Assembly: GCA_965216535.1 (NCBI GenBank)
Contig: OZ244175.1
Coordinates: forward strand, 5,208,001-5,272,000
From: Hoeflea_A sp965216535
GTDB lineage: Bacteria; Pseudomonadota; Alphaproteobacteria; Rhizobiales; Rhizobiaceae
Length of the DNA: 64,000 bases
Reading direction: 5' to 3'
The notes under the pieces were generated by a model. It worked only from the letters and a program-made list of their open reading frames with translations. It did no database searches and was not told where the DNA came from. Position 1 is the first letter of the stretch. Each line of letters begins with the position of its first letter. Below, in pieces: positions 41,767 to 50,912 of the stretch. Position numbers and translations under genes: made by a program.

Positions 41767-42540
41767 ATGAGCGCGACCCAGCCGTTCGTTCAAGACCCGC
41801 TTATCGCCCACCGCGGCGCTTCCACCCACGCACCGGAAAACACGCTCACCGCTGTGCGCATGGCACGGGAAATGGGTGCTCAGTGGATCGAGACCGATGT
41901 TCGTCTGACCGCCGACGGTGCCTTGGTCATGATCCACGACGATACGCTGGACCGAACGACAAACGGCGGTGGTCCGGTTCTAATGGCGAGCCTGGACGAG
42001 ATCCGGTCGCTGGACGCCGGAAGCTGGTTCGCGGACGAGTATGCCGGCGAGACCGTTCCGACCTTGCAGGAGTTCATCGGCTGCATCCAGGCTGAGGGCC
42101 TGAAACTGCAACTGGAACTCAAGGAGGTTTTCGGTTGCGAGGAACTGTTGGTGCGGCAGGTCTGTGATGCCTTGGCCAATAGCTGGCGGTTTGGCGAAAA
42201 CAACCTGTTCCTCTCCGGTTTCTCAGAACGTTGCATGCGATTGGTCGCAGAAGCGCTACCGCAGGTCCCGCGTTGCCTGGCCTTGACGGTCACGCCGGAA
42301 GATCCGGCCCGTCGGCTTGTAGAAACCGGTTGCCAGATCATGCACCTTCAAAACGATTACCTGGACGATGAGGCGCTCGACCGTCTCAATCGCAGCGGCA
42401 TCGAATTCGCCGTGGCAACGATCAACGACGCCCAGAGGGCCAACCATCTGATCAGTGGCGGTGCCCAATCCGTTCTTTCCGATGACCCTTTGGCCCTGCG
42501 TAGGCTGAGAGACGAACTGCCCTCACCGCAGGTCGCCTAA
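41767..42540 (+). CDS. ugpQ: Glycerophosphodiester phosphodiesterase
   Basis: 257 residues of the GDPD TIM barrel: IAHRGASTHAPENTLTAVRMA (His and Arg of the active site), WIETDVRLTADGALVMIHDDTLDRTTNG (Glu, Asp, His), LQLELKE and SDDPLALRRL. Hydrolyses deacylated phospholipid head-group esters to glycerol-3-phosphate and an alcohol. No signal peptide, so cytoplasmic, acting on imported substrate. Last gene of the ABC operon. GAAGGAAATTCA precedes ATG 41767. Confidence 0.92.
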   Translation: MSATQPFVQDPLIAHRGASTHAPENTLTAVRMAREMGAQWIETDVRLTADGALVMIHDDTLDRTTNGGGPVLMASLDEIRSLDAGSWFADEYAGETVPTLQEFIGCIQAEGLKLQLELKEVFGCEELLVRQVCDALANSWRFGENNLFLSGFSERCMRLVAEALPQVPRCLALTVTPEDPARRLVETGCQIMHLQNDYLDDEALDRLNRSGIEFAVATINDAQRANHLISGGAQSVLSDDPLALRRLRDELPSPQVA

Positions 42541-42619
42541 AGCAGCAGCCGCCCGGTTGCATTTTCAAGTGAATTCCACTAGCCGCTGATGTGTCCTTCA
42601 ACAGCTACCAGGCCACGTC

Positions 42620-44089
42620 ATGTCCCTGCCCGCCCTTCTCGATCACCTGAAACAATCGGCCGCGCTCGGCCAGGTCTCCGCTCTGTTGTCGTGGGATCAG
42701 GAGGCGATGATGCCGAAGCGGGGCGGACCGCAAAGGGCTGAACAATCCGGTGCGCTCGCTGCCGTTCTGCATGCCCGCAGCGCGGATCCACGCATTCCGG
42801 AATGGATTGCTGGGATCGACACGGATCAGTTGTCTCTGTTCGACCAGCGCAATGTGACGGAGGCGCAGCGCTCCTACGACAAGGCGACCAAAATTCCGAC
42901 CAGCCTGGCCGAAGAAAGTGCCCGCGCTGCCTCCGAGGGTCAGCAGATCTGGGCCGTTGCTCGGGCCGAAAAGGACTTCGCAAAATTTGCCCCGGCTCTG
43001 AAACGCAATATCGAGCTGAAGCGCAATGTCGCCGAGTGTCTGGCAGAGCCAGGCACCGATCACTATGACGCCCTTCTCGACGAATTCGAGCCCGGAGCCC
43101 GCGCGTCGGAGCTCCTGCCATTGCTTGAAGGCCTGCGGCCGCGACTGGTAGCGTTGCGCGAGAAGATTGCCGAAAAGCCTGCGCCAGCGCCCTTGACCGG
43201 CCACTTTCCCGCCGATGCTCAGCTTGCCCTGTCGCGCAAGATCGCAGCCCGGATCGGTTACGACATGGACGCCGGACGCCTGGACACGGTGGTGCACCCG
43301 TTTTGTCTCGGGATCGCCGGCGATGTTCGCATCACGACGCGAACAGACGAAGGTGATCCTTTCAACTGTCTCTATTCGACCATCCACGAAGTCGGCCACG
43401 CACTCTATGGTCAGGGGGCTCCGGATGCCTTCATGCCGGCGGCCGATTATTGCTCCATGGGTGTGCATGAAAGCCAGTCGCGTTTCTGGGAAAATCAGGT
43501 TGGCCGGTCCCGCCCATTCGCGGACTGGCTCTATCCGGCCATGGTCGAGGCCTTCGGCGATCTCGATCTCGATGGACCGGAGGCTCTTTATGCGGCGGTG
43601 AACCGGGTTCGGGCTGGCTTCATTCGAACCGAAGCCGATGAGGTGCACTACAATCTGCACATTCTCCTGCGGTTTGAACTGGAGCGCGAACTGATCGCCG
43701 GAACGCTCGGTGTCGATGATCTGGAGGTGGCCTGGAACGAGCGCTTTGTGCGCGACTTCGGCGCCGAGGTACCCGATGTCAGCCTTGGCGTCCTGCAGGA
43801 CGTGCATTGGTCGGTCGGCCTGTTCGGCTATTTCCCGACCTACAGCCTTGGCAACATATATTCGGCCTGCCTGGACAAGGCGATGCGAAAGGCCCTGCCC
43901 GACCGGGAGGCCATGATCAGGAGCGCCGAAACTGCTCCCATACTCGACTGGCTGCGCAAAAATATTCACCAGGAAGGCCGACTTTATTCAGCGCCGGACC
44001 TGATCCAACGGGCGACCGGGGAAGCGCCAAGCGGAACCCCGCTGCTCGACTATCTCGAGGCCAAGTTCTCAGACCTCTACGCGCTCTGA
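42620..44089 (+). CDS. Carboxypeptidase M32 (Taq type)
   Basis: 489 residues. The zinc motif HEVGH (His256, Glu257, His260) and the family signatures GDVRITTRT, MGVHESQSRFWENQVGRS (third ligand Glu) and IRTEADEVHYNLHILLRFELE are all present, and the length is normal. It removes C-terminal amino acids from peptides in the cytoplasm. It stands alone, 79 bases after the phosphodiesterase gene. Confidence 0.95.
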   Translation: MSLPALLDHLKQSAALGQVSALLSWDQEAMMPKRGGPQRAEQSGALAAVLHARSADPRIPEWIAGIDTDQLSLFDQRNVTEAQRSYDKATKIPTSLAEESARAASEGQQIWAVARAEKDFAKFAPALKRNIELKRNVAECLAEPGTDHYDALLDEFEPGARASELLPLLEGLRPRLVALREKIAEKPAPAPLTGHFPADAQLALSRKIAARIGYDMDAGRLDTVVHPFCLGIAGDVRITTRTDEGDPFNCLYSTIHEVGHALYGQGAPDAFMPAADYCSMGVHESQSRFWENQVGRSRPFADWLYPAMVEAFGDLDLDGPEALYAAVNRVRAGFIRTEADEVHYNLHILLRFELERELIAGTLGVDDLEVAWNERFVRDFGAEVPDVSLGVLQDVHWSVGLFGYFPTYSLGNIYSACLDKAMRKALPDREAMIRSAETAPILDWLRKNIHQEGRLYSAPDLIQRATGEAPSGTPLLDYLEAKFSDLYAL

Positions 44090-44406
44090 GAGGCCTTTTC
44101 AGCGGCGAAACGCCGCCGTATATTGCCGTCACCGGCCCCGAACCGGTCAAGGACTGAAAGCTCTGACAGGCGATCCGCGACTTGGAAGCGGCTGAGCCTG
44201 CAGGGATTCAGAACCTGATTCAGGCGATCGGCCTAAGCCGCTGATTTGCAGCGAGGATCGCCATTCAGGGCGCGGTGCGGCGACGGTATCCACATCCTGC
44301 CGTACGGTCGAAATAAACTCGTGACGCATCGTCATCAAGATGCAACATTGGAACCATTATTGGTTTGGGGAACGAGCCGATTGAAAAACCTACTGGGAGT
44401 GAAAGA
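44090..44406. other. Non-coding gap before the 5'-nucleotidase gene
   Basis: 317 bases without a credible gene. It contains a small hairpin (GGCGAAACGCC) near 44104 and the palindrome CCTGATTCAGG near 44214. The promoter of the 5'-nucleotidase gene must be in the second half, but I cannot name its boxes. A short minus-strand frame across it is not convincing. Confidence 0.5.
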
Positions 44407-45927
44407 ATGATAAAACTCTTAAAACAAGCAGCGCTTGCGGCGACATTCGCGCTGTCAACGTTATCGACGGCCATGGCCGCCGATTTCGACGTCACCTTCC
44501 TGCTGGTCAACGACATCTACAAGATGCACGACAAAACGCGCGGCGGTGTGGCCCGCGCGAATGCCGTCGCCCGCGCCGAGCGCGAAAAGGGCGGCAATCT
44601 CGTCTATGTGCATGCCGGCGATACCATTTCGCCTTCGCTGCTGTCAGGCTTCGACAAGGGCGAGCACATGGTCGAGCTGCTGAACGTGGTGCCGCTGGAC
44701 GTCTTTATTCCCGGAAACCATGAATTCGATTTCGGCAAGGAAATCTTCTTCGAACGCATGAAAGCAGTTCAGGGCAACATTCTGGCTGCCAACCTGCGTA
44801 ACGCGGACGGTTCGAAGATCGACGGCATCGAAGACACGATGATGCTGAGCTACGGCGATGACTCCGATCCGATGAACAGCGTCAAGATCGGCGTCGTCGG
44901 ACTGACGGCCGACGATTCCCCTGTCAAATCCAACCCGGGCGACCTGAAATTCACCTCAACCACGCAGACCGGTATCGAGAAGGCCAAGGAACTGCGCGAA
45001 GCCGGTGCGGACATCATTGTCGCCATGACTCACGGCAACCGCCAGGTCGACCGTGAAATGTTCGATTCCGGTGCGTTCGACATTATCCTGACCGGTGACG
45101 ATCACGACCTCATGCTGTTCTATGACGGCCGCACCGCGATGGTCGAATCGTCCGAAGAAGGCAACTACATGACTGCCGTCGATGTTGCCATTTCCGTTGG
45201 CGAGAGCCGCGGCAAGCGCCGGGTTCGCTGGCATCCGAATTTCCGTGTCATGGACACCGCTGGCGTGACGCCCGATCCGGCGACAATGGAAAAAGTGGCC
45301 GGTTATGAAGCGCTCCTGTCGAAAGAACTGGATGTCGAGATCGGCACCACGGACGGCGAGCTGGACACCCGCAAGGCTTCGGTCCGGACCGGTGAAACTG
45401 CAGTCGGAAATCTGATTGCCGACGCCATGCGCATGGCCGTCGGCGCCGATGTCGCAATCACCAACGGTGGTGGCATCCGCGGCAACACCCAGTACGCTCC
45501 GGGAACCGCCCTCACCCGTCGTGATATCCTCACCGAGCTGCCCTTCGGCAACAAGACGCTGATGCTGGAAGTCGATGGTGCAACCATCCGCCAGGCGCTG
45601 GAAAACGGTGTGAGCCAGGTCGAAAATTCAGCTGGCCGCTTCCCGCACGTATCCGGCATGACCTTCACCTATGACGCTTCCAAGCCTGCCGGCGAGCGGG
45701 TTGTAGACGTCATGGTCGGTGGCGATGCGCTGAACGATGGCTCCATGTATAAGCTGGCAACCAACGACTACATGGCCGGCGGCGGCGACGGTTACCGCAT
45801 GCTGCGTGGATCCAAGGTCCTGCTGGGCGACCTCGATGGTAAACTGATGGCGAACGATGTCATGGCCTATATCCGCGCCGCCGGCAACGTCAACGCCAAG
45901 GTCGAGGGCCGTATCAAGGGCATGTAA
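44407..45927 (+). CDS. Periplasmic 5'-nucleotidase / UDP-sugar diphosphatase family protein
   Basis: 506 residues, signal peptide (LLKQAALAATFALSTLSTAMA). N-terminal calcineurin-like phosphatase with LLVNDIYKM, VYVHAGDTISPS, IPGNHEFDFG, AMTHGNRQVDREM and ILTGDDHDLM. C-terminal nucleotidase domain with AITNGGGIRGN and ATNDYMAGGGDGY. The usual first metal motif TND(x)H reads VNDIYKM, and GGHxH reads GDDHD, so the site is slightly variant. It dephosphorylates external nucleotides so that nucleosides can be imported. ATG 44407 follows GGGAGTGAAAGA. Confidence 0.9.
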   Translation: MIKLLKQAALAATFALSTLSTAMAADFDVTFLLVNDIYKMHDKTRGGVARANAVARAEREKGGNLVYVHAGDTISPSLLSGFDKGEHMVELLNVVPLDVFIPGNHEFDFGKEIFFERMKAVQGNILAANLRNADGSKIDGIEDTMMLSYGDDSDPMNSVKIGVVGLTADDSPVKSNPGDLKFTSTTQTGIEKAKELREAGADIIVAMTHGNRQVDREMFDSGAFDIILTGDDHDLMLFYDGRTAMVESSEEGNYMTAVDVAISVGESRGKRRVRWHPNFRVMDTAGVTPDPATMEKVAGYEALLSKELDVEIGTTDGELDTRKASVRTGETAVGNLIADAMRMAVGADVAITNGGGIRGNTQYAPGTALTRRDILTELPFGNKTLMLEVDGATIRQALENGVSQVENSAGRFPHVSGMTFTYDASKPAGERVVDVMVGGDALNDGSMYKLATNDYMAGGGDGYRMLRGSKVLLGDLDGKLMANDVMAYIRAAGNVNAKVEGRIKGM

Positions 45928-45949
45928 AACCCTTTTTCAATCCACTTTC

Positions 45950-45977
45950 AACGGCGCCTTTCGGGGCGCCGTTTTTT
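45950..45977 (+). terminator. Rho-independent terminator of the 5'-nucleotidase gene
   Basis: Strong stem AACGGCGCC/GGGCGCCGTT around a TTTCG loop, followed by a run of T. It ends about 50 bases after the stop codon. Confidence 0.9.
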
Positions 45978-46080
45978 GTTGTGCGAACCGGTTGGACGCG
46001 CCGTCGCCGATAGCACTGTCCACAGCCAGGCTGGTTCAAATCGAGGGCCGACTGGACAAGGTCGGCAAAATGCGCAATTC

Positions 46081-46098
46081 TGATTAAACGATTAATCA
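46081..46098. promoter_or_regulatory. Operator TGATTAAACGATTAATCA
   Basis: 18-base inverted repeat (TGATTAA ... TTAATCA around ACGA, central CG) 13 bases before the lacI start. Centre CG and length fit a LacI-family operator. It overlaps the likely promoter, consistent with autoregulation of the purine operon. Confidence 0.75.
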
Positions 46099-46110
46099 AT
46101 CTATTCTGGG

Positions 46111-47130
46111 GTGCGAAACCCGTTGAAGCCGCGACCGAACCTGACAGATGTTGCCAAAGCACTGGGCGTTTCGGTCGCCACGGTTTCGAATGCGATGTCC
46201 GGAAAGGGGCGCCTGTCTGAGGATCTGGCAGAAACGATCCGCAGCAAGGCGAAGGAAATGGGCTATGTCCCGAGCCTGGCCGGACGGGCGCTGCGCACGG
46301 GTCGCAGCGGCGTGCTCGGACTGGTGCTGGCAGACATCGCCCATCCGCTGTTTCCTCAGATCGCCCAGGCGATCGAGAATGCCGCATCCGATCTCGGATA
46401 CGGCACCCTGATCGGCGACAGCCGCAACGATGTCAGCGCCCAGACCCGCGCCATCAATCGGCTGATCGAGCGCGGCGCGGACGGGCTCATCATTGTTCCC
46501 CGACACGGAACACGCATTACCGACATAAACCGACCAGCGGCCATGATCGACTCGCCTTCGACACCGGGCAATACCGTCTCCGCCGACCATTGGAACGGCG
46601 GCGAGCAGATCGGAAAACATCTGGCCGAACTCGGACACCGGCACATTACTGTCATCGGAGCCTATCCCGATTCCAACGTCCAAAATGATCGGCTTGGCGG
46701 CATCAAGGCCACCGTTGGCAAAACGGCAAGGATCGACGTCCTCTGGGTGGAGGAACTGGAAGCCCGCAACGGCATCGGATGTCCGCTCGGGCTCGTCGAA
46801 CACGCACGCGAAGGTGTGACGGCCTTCGCCGCCCTGTCCGATCTGCACGCATTACGAGCTGTCACAGAGTTGCAAAGGGCAGGCATTGATGTCCCGACCG
46901 CAGCCACCGTGACCGGATTCGACGACCTCATCTGGTCGGTCAACATCTCGCCTGCCCTGACAACGATGCGCATGAACATGCAGCGTATCGCGGAAATTGC
47001 CGTCACCGACCTCGTCGGGCAGATCGAGGCTCAATTCGATCAGGATGCCGAGCCGGCCGAAACTGAACCCGGGCAATGCGTCCCGATGGAACTGGTCATT
47101 CGCGATTCCAGCGCCCGGGCGCCGCCGTGA
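46111..47130 (+). CDS. LacI family transcriptional regulator of the nucleoside operon
   Basis: 339 residues. Helix-turn-helix NLTDVAKALGVSVATVSNAMSG, hinge YVPSLAGRALRTGRSG, effector domain with LVLADIAHPLFPQIAQAIENA, ELGHRHITVIGAYPDSN and FDDLIWSVNISPALTTMRM. First gene of a seven-gene run to adenine deaminase. The start is GTG at 46111 (no ribosome-binding site, close to the operator, so possibly leaderless) or TTG at 46123 (GGGG upstream). Effector likely a purine or nucleoside; inferred from context. Confidence 0.9.
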   Translation: MRNPLKPRPNLTDVAKALGVSVATVSNAMSGKGRLSEDLAETIRSKAKEMGYVPSLAGRALRTGRSGVLGLVLADIAHPLFPQIAQAIENAASDLGYGTLIGDSRNDVSAQTRAINRLIERGADGLIIVPRHGTRITDINRPAAMIDSPSTPGNTVSADHWNGGEQIGKHLAELGHRHITVIGAYPDSNVQNDRLGGIKATVGKTARIDVLWVEELEARNGIGCPLGLVEHAREGVTAFAALSDLHALRAVTELQRAGIDVPTAATVTGFDDLIWSVNISPALTTMRMNMQRIAEIAVTDLVGQIEAQFDQDAEPAETEPGQCVPMELVIRDSSARAPP

Positions 47131-47182
47131 CCCAAGTGAACGAAAACTCAGCATGCAACTTCAACAACGAAAGGGAACCAAC

Positions 47183-48205
47183 ATGAAAAGACTGCTCCTC
47201 TCAACCGGGGTCGCCCTGGCGCTTGGCGTCGGTGCCGCCAATGCCGCTGACAAGAAACTCGTCATCTCGGTCTATGGTTTTTCGCAGGATGCGTTCAAGG
47301 AACTGGTCTACACGCCGTTCGAGGCCATTTGCGACTGCGAGATCGTCGTTGAAACCGGCAACAGCGTCGAACGGCTGGCCAAGCTGGAGGCCCACAAGGA
47401 CGATCCTGAAATCGACATGGCCGTCATGTCCACACACGATGCGCTGGCTGCTGCGCGCAAAGGCATCACCCAGTCGATCGACGTTTCCCGCCTGTCCAAC
47501 TACGACAAGCTCTACGAGATCGCCAAGGATCCGCTCGGCGATCACCTGGGCATCGGATACACCTTCTATGCGACCTCGATCGTTTACCGGTCCGACAAGG
47601 TCAGCATCGAAAGCTGGTCGGATCTCTTCAAGCCGGAAATCAAGGGGCGCGTCGCGTTTCCGAACGTGACGACCAACCAGGGTCCGCCGTCGCTCTTCAT
47701 GCTCGGCAAGTCCATCGGCAACGATGCCTACGACCTCAAAGCGCCGATTGCCGACGTCGCCAAGAACAAGGATGACATCGTGACCTTCTACGTCCGCTCC
47801 TCGCAGGTGGCGCAGCTGATGCAGCAGGAAGAGATTCTGGCGGCACCGGTCGGCCGATTTGCCTGGGGTGCCTATACAAAGATGGACCTGCCCATGAAGT
47901 GGGCGACGCCGAAGGAAGGCCAGACCGGCGGCATGAACGTCATGATCCTGACCAAGGGCGCCAAGAACGAGGACCTCGCCTACCAGTTCATGGACTACTG
48001 GCTGTCCACCGACATCCAGACCAAGCTGGCAAACGCGCTGATCGACAGCCCGGCCAACTCCGAGGTCAAGGTCGAGGCATCGGTCGCCGCCAATCTGACC
48101 TATGGCGAAGACACCGTGAAGTCGCTCAACCTGCTGCCGCCGGCAGTCATTCTCGACAATCGGGAAAAATGGCTGGCCGACTGGAATGCCGAGGTCGCTC
48201 AGTAG
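47183..48205 (+). CDS. ABC transporter substrate-binding protein (PotD-like), nucleoside operon
   Basis: 340 residues with signal peptide (LLLSTGVALALGVGAANA). Type II fold: LVISVYGFSQDAFKELVYTPFE, VVETGNSVERLAKLEAHKDD, DMAVMSTHDALAAARKG, YTFYATSIVYRSDKVS, WSDLFKPEIKGRVAFPNVT and FMDYWLSTDIQ. The fold is that of Fe3+/polyamine/thiamine binders. Downstream enzymes suggest a purine nucleoside ligand. AAGGGAACCAAC precedes ATG 47183. Confidence 0.88.
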   Translation: MKRLLLSTGVALALGVGAANAADKKLVISVYGFSQDAFKELVYTPFEAICDCEIVVETGNSVERLAKLEAHKDDPEIDMAVMSTHDALAAARKGITQSIDVSRLSNYDKLYEIAKDPLGDHLGIGYTFYATSIVYRSDKVSIESWSDLFKPEIKGRVAFPNVTTNQGPPSLFMLGKSIGNDAYDLKAPIADVAKNKDDIVTFYVRSSQVAQLMQQEEILAAPVGRFAWGAYTKMDLPMKWATPKEGQTGGMNVMILTKGAKNEDLAYQFMDYWLSTDIQTKLANALIDSPANSEVKVEASVAANLTYGEDTVKSLNLLPPAVILDNREKWLADWNAEVAQ

Positions 48206-48233
48206 GCGACACGCCTTCTGATGCCTGATCGTT

Positions 48234-48262
48234 CGGGCGCTGCTTCCAACTGGCGGCGCCCG
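48234..48262 (+). other. Intercistronic hairpin after the binding-protein gene
   Basis: CGGGCGC/GCGCCCG stem with a 15-base loop and no U-run, between the binding protein and the first permease. Probably an mRNA-processing or stabilising structure, the same arrangement as at 41714. Confidence 0.5.
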
Positions 48263-48284
48263 TTGGAAAAGCACAGGGAAAATC

Positions 48285-49112
48285 ATGTTTCAAAACCGGA
48301 TGGAAGGACTGGCACTGGTCTTGCCGGGTGTGCTGTTTGCAGCACTGGTCTTCCTGCTCCCCGTCGGCATCCTGTTGTCGGAGGGTTTCCGGCAGGCCGG
48401 CCAATGGACAGTCACGCCCTATTTCGACTTCTTTTCCAGCGAACTAAATCGGACGGTGTTCATTCGGACCCTGAAGCTCGGATTCCTCGTGACCGCCGTG
48501 TCAGCCGTTGTCGGCTACGCTGCTGCCTATTCCATCGTCTCGCTGCCACCGACGTCACGCGGCCGCATGATCGGTTTGGTCATCCTGCCACTGATGATCT
48601 CACCGGTCGCCCGAACCTACGCCTGGATCGTCATCCTCGGCCGCACCGGCATCGTCAACAAGGCACTGACGAGCATCGGTCTCTCCGACGAGCCGATCCG
48701 CTTCCTGTTTACCGAAACAGCTGTCTTCATTGGCCTGCTGCAGCTTTTCCTGCCTCTCATGATCGTGTCGCTCACCAGCGCTTTGGAAAACATGCCGAAG
48801 GACGCCGTTCCCGCCGCCAGAGTGCTCGGTGCCAACTGGTTCCAGGTCTTCTGGAAAGTGATCTTGCCGCTGACGCGCGAAGGTCTGGTGATCGGCGGCA
48901 CGTTGGTCTTTACAGGCTCCCTCACCGCCTTCATCACGCCGGCAATTCTCGGCGGATCGAAGGTCCTGATGCTGGAGACCCTGCTCTACCAGCAGGTCAC
49001 CGTTGCCAATGATTTCGTCTCGGCAAGCATCATTGCGATGATCCTGATGGTGATGAGCTTCTCCGCCAATCTGCTTCTGAAACGACTGGCGACCGCGAGG
49101 CAAAAGCGATGA
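48285..49112 (+). CDS. ABC transporter permease, nucleoside operon (first)
   Basis: 275 residues, six transmembrane helices, EAA loop ENMPKDAVPAARVLGANWFQVFWKVILPL. The first helix is LALVLPGVLFAALVFLLPVGILL. Coupled to the next permease by a four-base overlap. Confidence 0.9.
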   Translation: MFQNRMEGLALVLPGVLFAALVFLLPVGILLSEGFRQAGQWTVTPYFDFFSSELNRTVFIRTLKLGFLVTAVSAVVGYAAAYSIVSLPPTSRGRMIGLVILPLMISPVARTYAWIVILGRTGIVNKALTSIGLSDEPIRFLFTETAVFIGLLQLFLPLMIVSLTSALENMPKDAVPAARVLGANWFQVFWKVILPLTREGLVIGGTLVFTGSLTAFITPAILGGSKVLMLETLLYQQVTVANDFVSASIIAMILMVMSFSANLLLKRLATARQKR

Positions 49113-49888
49113 CCGGCCGCCTTCTCTCCTACAGCGTCCTGACGCTGGTGCTGCTGTTTCTCATCGGCCCGTTTCTGATCATCGTCGCCGCCGCGCTTTC
49201 GGCCGGCGAGTCGCTCGCCTTTCCGCCGCAGGGACTGTCGCTGCGCTGGTTCATCAAGGTGTTCGAGATCGACAGTTTCCGCGAGAGCTTTGCCCTGTCG
49301 ATGGGCCTGGCGATTTTCGGCACATTGTCGGCGCTCGTTCTCGGCGTGCCGATTTCCTACGCCATTGCCCGCTATCGGCTGCCATTCAGCGAGACACTGC
49401 GCACCATTGTCTCGGCTCCGATCATCGTGCCGGGCATCATCGTCGGGCTGGCTCTGCTGCGCTATCTCGTCATTCCGCTGGATGTGCCAGTCGGCCTTGC
49501 CCTCTTTATCGCGCATACAGCGCTTGTACTGCCCTATGCCGTACGCGTCGTGTCAGCATCTCTGGACAATCTGCGCGGCGACATCGAGGAAGCCGCAGTC
49601 CTTCTGGGTTCCTCGCGGCTGGGCGCTTTCTTCCGCATCGTACTGCCCAACATCCGGGGCGGAATTCTGGCAGCCTTCATTCTCGGCTTCGTCACCAGTT
49701 TCAACCAGGTCCCGGTTTCGCTGTTCCTATCGGGCCCCGGGGTGCGCACGTTGCCGATTGACATGATCTGGTACATCGAGATTACCTATGATCCGTCCGT
49801 GGCAGCACTGGCATCGCTGCTGGCCGTCATGTCGATCGCGATCGTTTTCCTTGCCGAACGTTTCCTAGGATTCTCCCGCTATGTCTGA
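49109..49888 (+). CDS. ABC transporter permease, nucleoside operon (second)
   Basis: 259 residues, six transmembrane helices, EAA loop GDIEEAAVLLGSSRLGAFFRIVLPNI. Overlaps the ATPase start by eight bases. Pairs with the preceding permease. Confidence 0.9.
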   Translation: MTGRLLSYSVLTLVLLFLIGPFLIIVAAALSAGESLAFPPQGLSLRWFIKVFEIDSFRESFALSMGLAIFGTLSALVLGVPISYAIARYRLPFSETLRTIVSAPIIVPGIIVGLALLRYLVIPLDVPVGLALFIAHTALVLPYAVRVVSASLDNLRGDIEEAAVLLGSSRLGAFFRIVLPNIRGGILAAFILGFVTSFNQVPVSLFLSGPGVRTLPIDMIWYIEITYDPSVAALASLLAVMSIAIVFLAERFLGFSRYV

Positions 49889-50909
49889 TGACGGTTTTCT
49901 GACGCTGACTGACCTGACCCTCGCCTATGGCAAGACCGTTGCAGTCGAACGCCTCAACCTGTCGATTGGCCGCGGCAAGCTCTTCGCTTTTCTCGGGCCC
50001 TCGGGCTGCGGAAAAAGCACGACCATGCGCGCGATTGCCGGCCTGATGAAGCCTGTATCCGGAACCATCCGTCTCGATGGCCAGGACGTCACCCGCGTTC
50101 CGGCAAACCGCCGGCAGGTGGGTCTGGTTTTCCAGTCCTACGCGCTCTTTCCACATTTGACCGTGTTCGAAAACGTCGCCTTCGGCCTGCGATTGAAGCG
50201 CATGCCGGCTGCCGAACTCGGGACCAGGGTGGATGCGGGCCTGAAGACAGTTGGCCTCACGCAATTCGCAGACCGCAAGCCGGCGGAGCTATCTGGTGGT
50301 CAACAGCAGCGTGTGGCATTGGCGCGGTCCATGGTCATGGACCCGAAGGTGCTGCTGCTCGATGAGCCTCTCTCCAATCTCGATGCCCGCCTGCGGTTGG
50401 AGATGCGCACGGAACTGCAGCGAGTACAGCGCGAGACCGGCCTGACGATGATCTTCGTGACCCATGATCAGGGCGAAGCAATGTCACTGGCCGACACCAT
50501 CGTCGTGATGAACCAGGGGGTGATCGAACAGATCGGCTCACCGGAAGAAATCTATAATGCGCCGGCGACGCGCTTTGTTGCGGATTTTGTCGGCTTCGAG
50601 AATATCTTCAGCGTGTCGGGCGGCATGATTGAAACTCCGGAAGGACCGGTTCGGCTGACTGGCGACATTGACGGCGATCCGTCGGGATTGGCCTGGCGGC
50701 CGGAGATGGTCCCGCTGGGCAATGGCAATTTCGAGGGCGAGATCGTTGGCAGTTCCTTTGCCGGCGGAACGCGCGAATACCTTCTGCAGTCGCCACTCGG
50801 AACGATCAATGCGGAAGTCGATGCGGCTCTCCCGCCGTTTTCTCCGGGGGAGAGGGTTCGCTTCGACCTTCCAGTGGAGCGAGCCGCTGTGCTTGGGCGG
50901 AGCGCCTGA
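49881..50909 (+). CDS. ABC transporter ATP-binding protein, nucleoside operon
   Basis: 342 residues. Walker A GPSGCGKST, Q-loop VFQSYALFPHLTVF, signature LSGGQQQR, Walker B VLLLDEPLSNLDA, H-loop FVTHD, then a TOBE-like domain (LAWRPEMVPLGNGNF). PotA/MOI type. The gene order binding protein, permeases, ATPase is the reverse of the operon at 37816, so the two transporters are relatives and not a recent local duplication. Confidence 0.92.
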   Translation: MSDDGFLTLTDLTLAYGKTVAVERLNLSIGRGKLFAFLGPSGCGKSTTMRAIAGLMKPVSGTIRLDGQDVTRVPANRRQVGLVFQSYALFPHLTVFENVAFGLRLKRMPAAELGTRVDAGLKTVGLTQFADRKPAELSGGQQQRVALARSMVMDPKVLLLDEPLSNLDARLRLEMRTELQRVQRETGLTMIFVTHDQGEAMSLADTIVVMNQGVIEQIGSPEEIYNAPATRFVADFVGFENIFSVSGGMIETPEGPVRLTGDIDGDPSGLAWRPEMVPLGNGNFEGEIVGSSFAGGTREYLLQSPLGTINAEVDAALPPFSPGERVRFDLPVERAAVLGRSA

Positions 50910-50912
50910 GCG

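Noticed and set aside
42605..43969. 454-codon open frame on the minus strand opposite the M32 carboxypeptidase
   Set aside because: The plus-strand frame encodes a complete HEVGH carboxypeptidase; the minus translation shows no domain and is the usual high-GC antisense shadow.
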